A DNA stretch of 64,000 bases, from contig NZ_JAPNLJ010000010.1 in assembly GCF_026627445.1 (NCBI RefSeq), positions 124,001 through 188,000 on the forward strand. Reading direction: 5' to 3'. Within the stretch, counting starts at the first letter, position 1. Each line of letters opens with the position of its first letter. This DNA comes from Streptomyces sp. H27-H1. GTDB lineage: Bacteria > Actinomycetota > Actinomycetes > Streptomycetales > Streptomycetaceae. A program made the translations under genes and the position numbers. The notes below the pieces were generated by a model. It did not search any database. It was given only the letters and a program-made list of their open reading frames with translations, and was not told the DNA's origin. Shown one piece after another: positions 1 through 8,260 of this stretch.

Positions 1-339
1 GCGCGCCAGCTCGGTCACCCGCTCGGCGTGCGCCTCGGCGGCGCCCGCCGTCGCCAGCGCGTCCGCCCGCGCGTCGCCCCGTAGGGTCCCGGCCTCCTCC
101 TCGGCCAGCAGCAGAATCCGGCGGGCGCGTTCACCGAGCTCCGCGTACGTCTGCGGGGCCAGTCCGGAGACCTCCACGCGCAGCCGTTCCGCGTCCGCTT
201 CCATCTGCTTGGCCAGCACGGTCAGCCGGGCCACCCGCTCCCAGGCCTCGTCCCGGCTTCCCGACAGCCGGGCGAGGTACCGGTCCACCTCTTCCGCCCG
301 GTAGCCACGGCCACGCACGGTCGTAAAGGGTGCACTCAT
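1..339 (-). CDS. DivIVA-like coiled-coil protein (often named cellulose-binding protein), 3' part missing
   Basis: The first 113 codons of a leftward gene, cut off by the window edge. The N-terminus reads MSAPFTTVRGRGYRAEEVDR. The RGRGY-x(4)-VDRYL pattern followed by a long charged Ala/Glu/Arg-rich helix is typical of the short DivIVA-type head and coiled coil found in streptomycete proteins annotated as cellulose-binding. Such proteins are usually cytoskeletal or polar-growth factors, and cellulose binding is a historical label. The ATG at 337-339 is chosen because the conserved head begins there. The C-terminus, where a partner-binding tail would lie, is not visible, so the exact member cannot be named. 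Confidence 0.72.
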   Translation of the reverse strand, partial: MSAPFTTVRGRGYRAEEVDRYLARLSGSRDEAWERVARLTVLAKQMEADAERLRVEVSGLAPQTYAELGERARRILLLAEEEAGTLRGDARADALATAGAAEAHAERVTELAR

Positions 340-473
340 CCTGGAAGCGCCTCTCTCGCGGGGGTTCCAGCCAAGGATGCGTCATTTGCTCCCAGAAGCC
401 CGAATGGCCGGGCCGAGACCCCGTTCGAGGGTCACGACCCGGCCATCCGGATCAGCGGAGGATCAGTGCGGGG

Positions 474-2975
474 TCAGAGGAGCCCGTCCCACATCTGCTC
501 CAGCAGTACCGACCACCAGTTCTCCGGCGACGACAGCGCCGCGCTGTCCAGTCCCGCCAGATTCGCCTGGAAATCGACGGTCCAGCGGCCCGCCTGCTCC
601 GGCGTCAGATGCTGGCGCAGCCGCCACATGTGGCCCAGCATCGCCAGCGACCGTACGAACTGCGGCAGCGAGGAGTTCACGAACTGCGGGGGTACCGGCG
701 CCCCGCCCGGACCGCTCTCCACCGGCACCGCCACGATGTGCGCGGTCCCGTACTGCACGCACAGCGCCTTGCCGAAGTCGCTGCCCACCACCAGGTACGA
801 GCCCGCGTCCGAGGCCGGCTGCACCTGCCGCTGCGCCGCCAGCTCGGCCAGCGTCGGCAGCGGGGCACCCGGTACGGCCTGGGCCCAGAAGAACGGCCCG
901 AAGTCCACCGGCAGACCCGACCACATCAGCGTCTGCGCCACGATCTCCGGCACACCCTGCCGGGACACCGCGCGCTGCTCGAAGCGGAACACTCCCTGCG
1001 GCCCGAAGGCCCCCGCCAGCTCCTGTGCGATCGCGTCCAGCGGGATCGCCGGCTGCAACGGCACCTGCGCAAGCGGTGCACGCGCCGGCGCGGGGCGCGC
1101 CGGCCCGTCCGCCACCTGGTGCAGTTCGCCCTGGTGGGTCAGCAGGTGCCGCATGCCCTGCTGCCGGCCGGCGTGGTCCGTCCCGTACGGGGCCACGCTC
1201 GTGATCCGGACCTGCGGCCAGGTCTCCCGGATCATGCGCGCGCAGTAGCCGCCGGGCAGCTCGCACGACGCCAGCTCGGTGTGCAGCTCCAGTACCTGCT
1301 GCGGGGGCACGTTCATGGCCCGCAGCTCGTACAGGATCTGCCACTCCGGGTGCGGGGTGCCGGGCGCGGAACGCCGGATGAGCTGCTGCTCGGAACCGTC
1401 GGGAGCCCGGTAGCGCAGCACTGCCTGGTAGCCGGGGCCGACCGTGGGCGCGCCGGAAGCGGCCGCCTGCGGCGTCCGGTCCGCACGGCCCTGCGGCGCG
1501 GGGCCCGGCGGGCCGGGAGGGCCGGGCGGCTGCCCGGTCACGGCCGGACCGGCAAGCATCGTCGCGGCGTGGTCCAGCCCGCCGCCGGGCGCACCGGGAG
1601 CGCCGGGCGCCCCCGGCGGACCGGGCGGCTGGGGTACGCCGGGACCCGCGAGCATCGTGGCCGCGTGGTGCGCGCCACCGCCGGGCGCACCGGGGGGACC
1701 GGGCGGCCCGGGCGGCTGCCCGGCTCCCGGAGCGCCGGGCGGGCCGGGCGGCTGGGGTGCGCCGGGGCCGGCCAGCATGGTGGCGGCGTACGCGTCGCCG
1801 CGCCCTCCGGACGCTCCAGGCGTACCGGGAGCCCCTGGCGGAGCGGGAGGTCCGGGCGGCCGGCCGGTCACGGCCGGGCCCGCCAGCATGGTCGCGGCAT
1901 GGTCCAGCCCGCCGCCGGGCGCACCGGGAGCCCCCGGGGCTCCGGGCGGACCCGGCGGCGCGGGCTGCTGCGGACCGCCGGGGCCCGCCAGCATGGTCGC
2001 GGCGTACGAGGGCGACTGGCCGCCGCCCGGCGTGCCGGGCGGACCCGGCGGAGTCAGGGGCGCGGGTGCTCCGGGCCGGTTGACCCGGGCCTTGCTCGTC
2101 GGCGCGTCGGCGATGTCCCCGCCGGACGCCGAGCCGGGACCCGAAACCGGACCGGACGCCGAACCGGAACCGGAACCGGCAGCCTGTCCGGACCCCGCCC
2201 CCTGCCCCGACCCCGACCCCGACTGGGGGTCCAGCGCCGGCACGACGGCGGTCTTCGGCAGTTCGCTGCCCCTGGGCATCAGGGTCGTGCGCGCCTCCGG
2301 GCCCGCCGCCGGCCGCGCCGGGGCGTCGTCCAGGTCCGACCCGGACAGCGGCGGCGCGAACACCGTCGCCGGCAGCGGTACGGACACGGAGTCCGCGGCG
2401 TTCACGTCGGTCCCGGCCCACGGTGTGGCCCCGGCCGGAACCGCGGCGGGCACCCCGTCGTTGGCGGTCGGCTCGTAGGGGACCTCTCCCCCGCGGCGCA
2501 GCGGCACCGGCTCCGCGGCGGCCGCCTCGACAGCGGCCGGAGCGGTCTGCCCGACCGGGGCCGAGGGGGCCGCGGGAGGGGCGGGCGCGACCGGAGCCGG
2601 CGGGATTCCCGCCCGGTCCGCCGCCTCCTGCAGCCACTCGGGCGGACTCAGCATGAAGGAGGTCTGCTCCGAGTCGATGCGCGGCACCGGCACCGAAGCC
2701 TCGGCCTGCGCGGCCGACGCCCCGTACTCCTCCTCGTAGCGGCGGATCACCTCACCCACCGGCAGGCCGGGCCAGAGCGTCACCTCCCCGCTGTCCCGCG
2801 CGACGACCAGCCGCTGCCGGCCGCCTCCGGACACCGGGCCGGCCGGGCGGTCCTCCGCCCACAGCACGAAACCGAGTCCGAACTCCCGTACGCGCACCTC
2901 GCGGTGCTGGTACGCGGGTACGTCCCCGTTGATCCACTCCTCGGCGCGCTCCTGCGCCTGCGCAAACGTCACCAT
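474..2975 (-). CDS. Imm35-like / collagen-like repeat / deaminase-like / SUKH-4-like fusion protein
   Basis: An 833-residue multidomain protein. Residues 1-85 resemble the Imm35 (YrhB-type) immunity domain. Residues about 105-525 are a Pro/Gly/Ala-rich linker with collagen-like G-x-y runs and five copies of AATMLAGP. Residues about 530-625 carry a deaminase-like signature, HTEL-ASCELPGGYC, with His565, Glu567, Cys571 and Cys578 in metal-binding positions. Residues about 640-833 resemble SUKH-4 immunity proteins. Deaminase and SUKH domains are hallmarks of polymorphic toxin systems, but no signal peptide or secretion domain is visible, and the toxin-type and immunity-type modules share one chain. 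It follows the SUKH/WHH gene by 7 bp, so the two form an operon. Domain names come from motif recognition only and no activity is established. Confidence 0.65.
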   Translation of the reverse strand: MVTFAQAQERAEEWINGDVPAYQHREVRVREFGLGFVLWAEDRPAGPVSGGGRQRLVVARDSGEVTLWPGLPVGEVIRRYEEEYGASAAQAEASVPVPRIDSEQTSFMLSPPEWLQEAADRAGIPPAPVAPAPPAAPSAPVGQTAPAAVEAAAAEPVPLRRGGEVPYEPTANDGVPAAVPAGATPWAGTDVNAADSVSVPLPATVFAPPLSGSDLDDAPARPAAGPEARTTLMPRGSELPKTAVVPALDPQSGSGSGQGAGSGQAAGSGSGSASGPVSGPGSASGGDIADAPTSKARVNRPGAPAPLTPPGPPGTPGGGQSPSYAATMLAGPGGPQQPAPPGPPGAPGAPGAPGGGLDHAATMLAGPAVTGRPPGPPAPPGAPGTPGASGGRGDAYAATMLAGPGAPQPPGPPGAPGAGQPPGPPGPPGAPGGGAHHAATMLAGPGVPQPPGPPGAPGAPGAPGGGLDHAATMLAGPAVTGQPPGPPGPPGPAPQGRADRTPQAAASGAPTVGPGYQAVLRYRAPDGSEQQLIRRSAPGTPHPEWQILYELRAMNVPPQQVLELHTELASCELPGGYCARMIRETWPQVRITSVAPYGTDHAGRQQGMRHLLTHQGELHQVADGPARPAPARAPLAQVPLQPAIPLDAIAQELAGAFGPQGVFRFEQRAVSRQGVPEIVAQTLMWSGLPVDFGPFFWAQAVPGAPLPTLAELAAQRQVQPASDAGSYLVVGSDFGKALCVQYGTAHIVAVPVESGPGGAPVPPQFVNSSLPQFVRSLAMLGHMWRLRQHLTPEQAGRWTVDFQANLAGLDSAALSSPENWWSVLLEQMWDGLL

Positions 2976-2982
2976 CGCGCCG

Positions 2983-4032
2983 TCACCCCTCCACCGGCGT
3001 GGACGCCGGACCGGCGCCCGCGGGCGAACCCGCGGGCGAACCCGCGGCCGAACCCGGACCCGTCACGGGAACCGAGCGTGCGAATCCGCCGTCCACCATC
3101 AGACCGGCCACCGTTTCCAGTTCCGGCGGATTGCCCGCCAGCCGCTCCAGGAAGGCGTCGAAATCCGTACCGCACGGCAGCAGCAGCCGCTCCACGCGTT
3201 CCTGCACCGACCAGCCGTCCTGGTCGCGGGCATCGTCGTACGGCGAGAACCAGACCGAGCCGACCGCCTCACCGCGCACCTTCACCGCGATGAGCCCGCC
3301 CTGCGCGAAGGCCACGCACAGGTAGTCCTTGGTCAGATGGTCCCGCAGGCACTTGTTGACGTAGACGAGGTCGTTGACCGCCGCCTCCTCGCGCACCGTG
3401 AAGAACGGCTGGTCCACCAGCAGTCCCAGTTCCACGTCCAGCCCCGTGCCCACCGGCGCGCAGCCGCCCGCCGCCTTCAGGAAGGAGCGGTAGGACTCCG
3501 GGAGCCGGTAGCCGAGGTCCTCCTCGACGCCCTGGACCTGCTGCTCGGACACCGAGACCAGCGTCTTGGGCAGCCCCAGGTGCACCGGGCGCGCCTCCTG
3601 CAACGGCCTCGTCCCGCGCTTGCCGTGGTCCACCCCCGCCGTCGCCAGACCGGCGTGGTGCCTCAGCAGGGCCTTCACCTCGACCGGGACCAGCTCCATC
3701 CGGCGCGTACCGGACACGTGGTGCCAGGTCCAGCCGTGCGGGGTCGACACCGGGCCGACCGTGTCCCACAGTTCGTGGCCGGTTGCCCGCATGGCCGCGT
3801 TCGCGGACACGCAGTCCGTCAGGCGCAGCTCGTCCACGCCGAAGCCCTCCGGCGGGTCGGCGATCTCGACCGCCGCGCGCGCGTACAGCGCGAAGTCGGG
3901 GTGCCCGTTCTCCTCGATGCGGACTCCGTGGGGATGGCGCGCGGCCCGGACGGGGTCCGGGAAATGCACGACCTGCCCCGAATAAGCGGCGTTGGGTGGC
4001 GCGGCCTGATGCCCGAGCCGACCTGTCGTCAT
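2983..4032 (-). CDS. WHH-type HNH nuclease domain fused to SMI1/KNR4 (SUKH) domain
   Basis: A 349-residue protein. The N-terminal third contains GWTWHHVSGTRRMELVPVEV, with Trp103-His104-His105. This is the WHH variant of the HNH/ENDO VII nuclease fold used as a toxin domain in polymorphic toxins. The His that usually follows LVPxxV is replaced by Lys, but an HHAG motif lies just after it. Residues about 170-320 form a SUKH (SMI1/KNR4) domain, a family whose members neutralise nuclease toxins. Toxin-like and immunity-like halves in one polypeptide suggest a self-inhibited nuclease or a domesticated derivative. The Pro/Gly/Ala-rich C-terminal tail is low complexity. It precedes the deaminase/SUKH-4 gene in the same operon. 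The ATG at 4030-4032 is the first usable start. Confidence 0.72.
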   Translation of the reverse strand: MTTGRLGHQAAPPNAAYSGQVVHFPDPVRAARHPHGVRIEENGHPDFALYARAAVEIADPPEGFGVDELRLTDCVSANAAMRATGHELWDTVGPVSTPHGWTWHHVSGTRRMELVPVEVKALLRHHAGLATAGVDHGKRGTRPLQEARPVHLGLPKTLVSVSEQQVQGVEEDLGYRLPESYRSFLKAAGGCAPVGTGLDVELGLLVDQPFFTVREEAAVNDLVYVNKCLRDHLTKDYLCVAFAQGGLIAVKVRGEAVGSVWFSPYDDARDQDGWSVQERVERLLLPCGTDFDAFLERLAGNPPELETVAGLMVDGGFARSVPVTGPGSAAGSPAGSPAGAGPASTPVEG

Positions 4033-4262
4033 GGCGGTAGCCCCCTGCTGGATCTGGCTGGTTCACCACAGCCTATGTGCTCCGGCAAGGGCGTCACCCG
4101 CGCGTCTGCGGGGACCCCGTGCGACGGGCTGGAAGATCCGAATTGATACGAATATCCGACCCCGCTTCCACATGTCCGGAGACATTTGACAGGCTGTCCC
4201 CACAGCACGGGGGCGTGCGCGACAGCGGTCAGCACCGCGGCCACGGGAGGGAAAGCCCAACC
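4033..4262. other. Divergent intergenic region of the toxin/immunity cassette
   Basis: About 230 bp between the leftward WHH/SUKH gene and the rightward YwqJ-type deaminase gene. It should hold both promoters. It is slightly less GC-rich than the flanking genes around 4138-4195. I see no clear operator palindrome and no convincing short gene. A GGGAGGGA ribosome-binding site at about 4245-4252 serves the rightward gene. Confidence 0.4.
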
Positions 4263-4976
4263 ATGCAGAACACGGCGACACGTACAGAAGCGGGCGACGC
4301 CCACTCAGGAGCCCCGGGAGCTCCGGGATCCACGGGCGCCCGGGGAACGGCAGGCCCGGCCGGCCCCACGGGAACCGGCGCCCCGGCGGACGTCCCGGCG
4401 CAGGCCCGTTCCGGGGCCGACGGCGCCGCCGCGGCCGCGGCGCACGGATCCGCGGCCGGTTCCGCGGCCGATCCCGGAGTCCCGCCCGCCCAGGGCCCCG
4501 GCGATCCCCGCCTGCGCTGGGGCGGCGGTGACGGCCGCCCCGCCGTGCCCACGCTCCGATTCCGCCGCGACGGGATCCTGCCCACCGTGGCCGCCGCCCT
4601 GTCCGTACGCGGCGAGACCCTCACCGGCACCGCCGGGAAGGCGGACCTGCCGCCCGTCCTGCACGCCCTCGTACAGGATTTCCTCGACACCCTCACGAGC
4701 GGCCAGCGCGAACGATTCACCGGCCGGTGTCCGGAGGCGATCCTGCTCTCCCGCCACCTCGCCAACGTCGAGGGCGCCCGCAGCAAGCGCGCCTCGCGCA
4801 AGCCCCTCACCCCCAGCGAGGCCCGCCGCTCCCTGAAGCACTCGAAGATCACCGCCCGCCGCATCCGCGAGGACGGCGACCCGCTCCACGGCAGCTACGC
4901 ACCGCCCTGCCGCTCCTGCGAGGCCCTCCTCGCCCACTTCGGCGTACGCCCCGTCGACCTCAGCCACCGCGAGTAG
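4263..4976 (+). CDS. YwqJ-type deaminase domain protein
   Basis: A 237-residue protein starting at ATG 4263 behind a strong GGGAGGGA site. Residues 1-95 are Pro/Ala/Gly-rich. The C-terminal 140 residues contain RCPEAILLS (Cys156-Pro-Glu158) and PPCRSCEALL (Cys216, Cys219). These are the CxE and CxxC zinc-site motifs of the YwqJ clade of the cytidine-deaminase fold, usually found as toxin tips of polymorphic toxins. No secretion signal or delivery domain is present. A SUKH-3 immunity-type gene follows after only 5 bp, the classical toxin-then-immunity order. The substrate (nucleic acid or free nucleotide) cannot be told from sequence. Confidence 0.72.
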   Translation: MQNTATRTEAGDAHSGAPGAPGSTGARGTAGPAGPTGTGAPADVPAQARSGADGAAAAAAHGSAAGSAADPGVPPAQGPGDPRLRWGGGDGRPAVPTLRFRRDGILPTVAAALSVRGETLTGTAGKADLPPVLHALVQDFLDTLTSGQRERFTGRCPEAILLSRHLANVEGARSKRASRKPLTPSEARRSLKHSKITARRIREDGDPLHGSYAPPCRSCEALLAHFGVRPVDLSHRE

Positions 4977-4981
4977 CCGCC

Positions 4982-5506
4982 ATGACGACGACCTCCGCTT
5001 CCTACGCCCGCTCCTCGGCCACCCGCTTCCCCGTCGCCGTGGACTCCGCCCTGCGCACCGCCGGCTGGGAGCCGGGCCGCTGGGACATCAAGCAGGCCGA
5101 GTACTGGGCCGACGCCCTGCGCGACCACACCACCCCCGCCGGGCACCGCCACACCGTCTTCCCGGCCGCCGTCGAAGCGTGGGCGGAGTTCGGGAACCTC
5201 ACCGTCACCGCCCCGGGCCCCGGCCGCCAGATCGCGCCCACCGCGATACGCCTGGACCCCCTCACGGGCCTCCACCTCGCCCGCACCTTCGCGGACCTCG
5301 GCCGCGCCCTGTCCACGCAGCTCTGCCCGCTCGGCGTCGAGGCCGACACGCACCTGGCCGGAGGGGGCGCCCACCTCGCCCTCGACCGCGAGGGCCGCGT
5401 CTACTGCGTGGACCACACCGGCGACTGGTACCTCGGCGGCAGCCTCGACGAGGCCCTCACCCTGCTCCTCACCGGCCTCCAGCCGACCCGCCTGACGACG
5501 GGCTAG
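4982..5506 (+). CDS. SUKH-3 family immunity-type protein
   Basis: A 174-residue protein beginning MTTTSASYARSS. The pattern VDSALRTAGWEPGRWD, then an AWAEFGNLTV block, and near the end YLGGSLDEALTLLLTG fits the SUKH-3 family. SUKH proteins bind and inhibit nucleases or deaminases encoded next to them. Its start lies 5 bp past the stop of the YwqJ-type deaminase gene, so the two are almost certainly co-translated and probably functional partners. A perfect 11-bp hairpin follows 10 bp after the stop. The pairing with the upstream deaminase is inferred from position and family. Confidence 0.78.
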   Translation: MTTTSASYARSSATRFPVAVDSALRTAGWEPGRWDIKQAEYWADALRDHTTPAGHRHTVFPAAVEAWAEFGNLTVTAPGPGRQIAPTAIRLDPLTGLHLARTFADLGRALSTQLCPLGVEADTHLAGGGAHLALDREGRVYCVDHTGDWYLGGSLDEALTLLLTGLQPTRLTTG

Positions 5507-5516
5507 GTCGTCTCGT

Positions 5517-5541
5517 CCGGATCTTGCCCGGCAAGATCCGG
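5517..5541. terminator. Bidirectional hairpin terminator
   Basis: Perfect 11-bp stem (5517-5527 with 5531-5541, sequence CCGGATCTTGC) and a 3-nt loop. It lies between the convergent SUKH-3 gene and the frameshifted leftward gene, so it can serve both strands. Confidence 0.75.
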
Positions 5542-5551
5542 AAGGGACTGC

Positions 5552-6093
5552 CTAACCGCCCAGCTCGGGCAGGGGCTCCCCGGCCGCCGGGTAGCGGCCC
5601 TGCTCCAGCCGGAACAGGTAGGCGCGCAGGTCCCCGGCGAGAGTGCCCTCCAGGTACGCCCCGAACTCCCGCGCCCCCACGGCGGCGTCCCGGTCGGCCG
5701 GGTGGACGCTGTCCCCGTACTCCGCCAGCGTGGCCGTCAGGTGTTCCGCGACCCGGGCCCGGTCGGCCCACCACCGGCGCACCGCGGCCGGGGTCCCCGC
5801 AGGTCCCCGTCGTACGCGTACTCCTGGAAGGGCTCCTCGTCGGCGGCGTCGACCAGCTGCCTGAGCTCGTCCGGATTCCGGGGCTGCCGGAAGACGTACT
5901 CGAGGTTGCCCTCGCTGCTCGCCGCGTACATCACGTTGGCCGGCGCGTTCAGCCGCCCGGTCCAGCACGTGTCCGTCTCGGCCGTGTAGAAGGGGCCCGG
6001 CACGTTCAGCCAGAGCCTCTTCTCCCACCGTCCCTGGAACAGCTTCCGGTCCTCGCCCGTCAGCTCGACCACCGGATCCCAGCCCACCGTCAT
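5552..6093 (-). pseudogene. Frameshifted paralogue of the adjacent 178-residue gene
   Basis: Starting at ATG 6091-6093 the reading frame gives MTVGWDPVVELTGEDRK..., closely matching the neighbour at 6120-6656 (shared landmarks LWLNVPGPF, CWTGR, EYVFRQP). Just after YDGDL the frame breaks. The rest of the protein, from TPAAVRRWW through RVAEHL to FRLEQGRYPAAGEPLPEL, continues in another frame down to the stop at 5552-5554. Alignment of the two copies shows one base missing near 5794-5800 (CTGCACTGGACC in the intact copy, CTGCGGGGACC here, read on the minus strand). Either a real 1-bp deletion or a sequencing error in a GC-rich stretch would explain it. Confidence 0.72.
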
Positions 6094-6119
6094 CCCGCTC
6101 TCCCCCTGTCCACCGCGCC

Positions 6120-6656
6120 TCACAGCTCCGGCAGCCGCTCCCCGGCCTCCGGATACCGGCCTTCCTCCAGCCGGAAAACATACGCCCGCAGATCGCCGGC
6201 GAGGCCACCTCCCAGATATCCCTGAAAGTCCCGCACACCTGCGGCCGCCTCGGCCACCACCGCGTAGTCGTTGGCCTCGAAGTCCGCGAGCGATTCGGCC
6301 AGGTGCTCGGCGACCCGTCCCCGGCCCGCCCACCAGGAGCGGACCTCGGCCGGGGTCCAGTGCAGGTCTCCGTCGCAGCCGTACTCCCCGCGGACTTCGG
6401 CCCAGGCGGCCTCGGCCACCGCCCGCACCTGCGCGGGATTCTTCGGCTGCCGGAACACGTACTCGGCGCAGTACGCACTCTCCGCCGCGTACAGCACGTT
6501 GTCCGGGGCTTCCATGCGTCCGGTCCAGCAGTTGTCAGTCGTCCCCGTCCAGAACGGCCCGGGGACGTTCAGCCAGAGCCGCTCCCCTTCGTGCCCGCCC
6601 GTCCGGAAGGATTTCCGCTCCTCCTCCGTCAGCTCGGCCGCCGGATCCCACCCCAT
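6120..6656 (-). CDS. Conserved protein of unknown function (intact copy of a tandem pair)
   Basis: A 178-residue soluble protein starting MGWDPAAELTEEERKSF. It has conserved Trp- and aromatic-rich patches (LWLNVPGPFWTG, NCWTGRM, VRSWWAGRGRVAEHL) and a C-terminal ...YVFRLEEGRYPEAGERLPEL. There is no signal peptide, membrane segment or known catalytic motif that I recognise. A second, frameshifted copy lies 26 bp downstream, so the family duplicated locally. The start is only 5 bp after the stop of the sensor kinase gene, suggesting one transcript. Its place beside the SUKH/deaminase cassette makes an immunity-type role possible, but that is only inference from location. Confidence 0.62.
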   Translation of the reverse strand: MGWDPAAELTEEERKSFRTGGHEGERLWLNVPGPFWTGTTDNCWTGRMEAPDNVLYAAESAYCAEYVFRQPKNPAQVRAVAEAAWAEVRGEYGCDGDLHWTPAEVRSWWAGRGRVAEHLAESLADFEANDYAVVAEAAAGVRDFQGYLGGGLAGDLRAYVFRLEEGRYPEAGERLPEL

Positions 6657-6661
6657 GCGCC

Positions 6662-7924
6662 CTACCCCCGCTCGCTCGGCAGGACCGCCGAGACCTTGAA
6701 CCCGCCCGCGTCCGTCGGTCCGCACACGAACACCCCGCCCAGCCGGAGCACCCGCTCCCGCATGCCCAGCAGGCCGTTCCCGCCGCTCGGCAGCCCCGGC
6801 TCGGCCGCCTTGCCGTCGCACGGGCCGTTCTCCACCTGCATGGCCACCTCACCCTGCCGGTGTGCCAGCCGTACGGTGACCCGTGCGCCCGCGGCGTGCT
6901 TGTGGCAGTTGGTCAGCGCCTCCTGCACCACCCGGTAGGCGGTCTGCTCGACCTCCGCCACGTACACCGAGTACTCCCCGCGCACATCCAGCTCCACGGC
7001 CATCCCGGCCGCCCGCGACTGCCCGACCAGTGCCTCCAGCTCGCCCAGTGTCGGGCCGTCCTCGAAACCCGCCACCAGCGCCACCGGCGCCGACACGGCC
7101 GCCGGCTTGGCCGGCTCCGCCCGCAGCACGCCGAGCATCTCCCGCAGCTCCGTCAGCGCCTGCCGCCCCATGTCCCCGACCAGCGCGGCGTTCTTCACGG
7201 CCTTGGCGGGGTCCTTGACCGCGATCGCCTGCAGCGCCGCCGCGTGCACCACCATGAGCGACACCCGGTGTGCCACGACGTCGTGCATCTCCCGGGCGAT
7301 CCGGGTCCGCTCCTCCGTACGGGCCCACTCGGCCCGTTCCTCGGCCCGGTCCGCGAGCAGCGACAGCTCCCGCTCCAGCGAGTCCGCCCGCTCCTCCAGG
7401 CTCTCCATCAGCCGTCTGCGGGCCGCCGTGTACAGCCCGAGCAGGATCGGCGGCACGGTCAGCGCCACCGCCACGAACACGGACAGCACGATGACGAGCG
7501 TGCGGCTGGCCCCCTCGTCCCCGCTGGTGCGCATGTACATCACCACGAAGGTCGCGGCCAGGGACATCGCACCCAGCGTCGCGGTGATCCGCCGGGGCAC
7601 CTCGGAGGTGGCGAGCGTGTAGAGCCCGACCACCCCCAGCAGGAACCCCATCGCCGCGGGCGACACGGCGATCCCCACCAGCACCACGGCGATCGGCCAG
7701 CGCCGCCGCAGTACGAGCACCGAGCCGATCACGAGCCCGAACAGCACCCCGGAGAAGACCGGGATCCCGGCCTCATGGGCGAAGGTGACTCCCTCCACCC
7801 CGCACTCGACGGCGGACACCCCGCCGAGCCCCACGTCCAACACGGCCGATCTGCGCCGTTCCCACCACAGGGGCCCGTCCCGTCCGGCCCCCGCCTCTCC
7901 CTGCTCTTCCCCCGTACTGGTCAT
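6662..7924 (-). CDS. NarL-family sensor histidine kinase (orphan)
   Basis: A 420-residue membrane kinase. After a short cytoplasmic head there are four to five hydrophobic segments (about residues 28-155), then a coiled linker rich in Glu/Arg. A HisKA_3 dimerisation domain follows with REMHDVVAHR (phospho-acceptor His214), and the HATPase domain has EALTNCHKHA and GNGLLGMRERV. Such kinases normally phosphorylate a LuxR-type response regulator encoded next to them, but here the following genes are the 178-residue paralogues. The two LuxR regulators in this window are 14-17 kb away. The ATG at 7922-7924 is chosen because upstream codons add a poor, low-similarity extension. The signal sensed is unknown. 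Confidence 0.85.
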   Translation of the reverse strand: MTSTGEEQGEAGAGRDGPLWWERRRSAVLDVGLGGVSAVECGVEGVTFAHEAGIPVFSGVLFGLVIGSVLVLRRRWPIAVVLVGIAVSPAAMGFLLGVVGLYTLATSEVPRRITATLGAMSLAATFVVMYMRTSGDEGASRTLVIVLSVFVAVALTVPPILLGLYTAARRRLMESLEERADSLERELSLLADRAEERAEWARTEERTRIAREMHDVVAHRVSLMVVHAAALQAIAVKDPAKAVKNAALVGDMGRQALTELREMLGVLRAEPAKPAAVSAPVALVAGFEDGPTLGELEALVGQSRAAGMAVELDVRGEYSVYVAEVEQTAYRVVQEALTNCHKHAAGARVTVRLAHRQGEVAMQVENGPCDGKAAEPGLPSGGNGLLGMRERVLRLGGVFVCGPTDAGGFKVSAVLPSERG

Positions 7925-8078
7925 GCCGTCCAGCGTACGCAGCGGCCCCGGTCCACAGGCGACCGGAAATCCCGCCGAACGGCTCGGATTTGTACCGTCG
8001 CATTCAGGGCGCCCGGTGCGGCATAGTAGGTGCCGTCGACTCAACCATCAGGGCGAGATGTCCGGTTTAGTTGATTAA

Positions 8079-8150
8079 TCCCCTGTGGTGTAATTGGCAG
8101 CACTGAGGCTTTTGGTGCCTTAAGTCCGGGTTCGAGTCCTGGCGGGGGAG
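8079..8150 (+). tRNA. tRNA-Gln (anticodon TTG)
   Basis: A 72-nt cloverleaf: acceptor arm TCCCCTG pairing with CGGGGGA, anticodon stem GAGGC/GCCTT with loop TTTTGGT (anticodon TTG, reading CAA), and T arm CCGGG-TTCGAGT-CCTGG. The weak U1-A72 first pair is a normal feature of glutamine tRNAs. CCA is not encoded. It lies between the sensor kinase and glmU. Confidence 0.93.
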
Positions 8151-8260
8151 CACAGCCGGTCCGGGTCCCGACCAACAAGGCCGGGGCCCTGCCTCGTTTA
8201 GGGCCTCAAACCCACCGGTATCCTTCACGGGTCCACCACCCGAAGCCGAAGGGCACACCC

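Noticed and set aside
1444..2478. Plus-strand open frame rich in Gly/Pro that looks collagen-like
   Set aside because: It is the complement of the collagen-like repeat of the leftward 833-residue protein, whose frame has identifiable domains on both sides.
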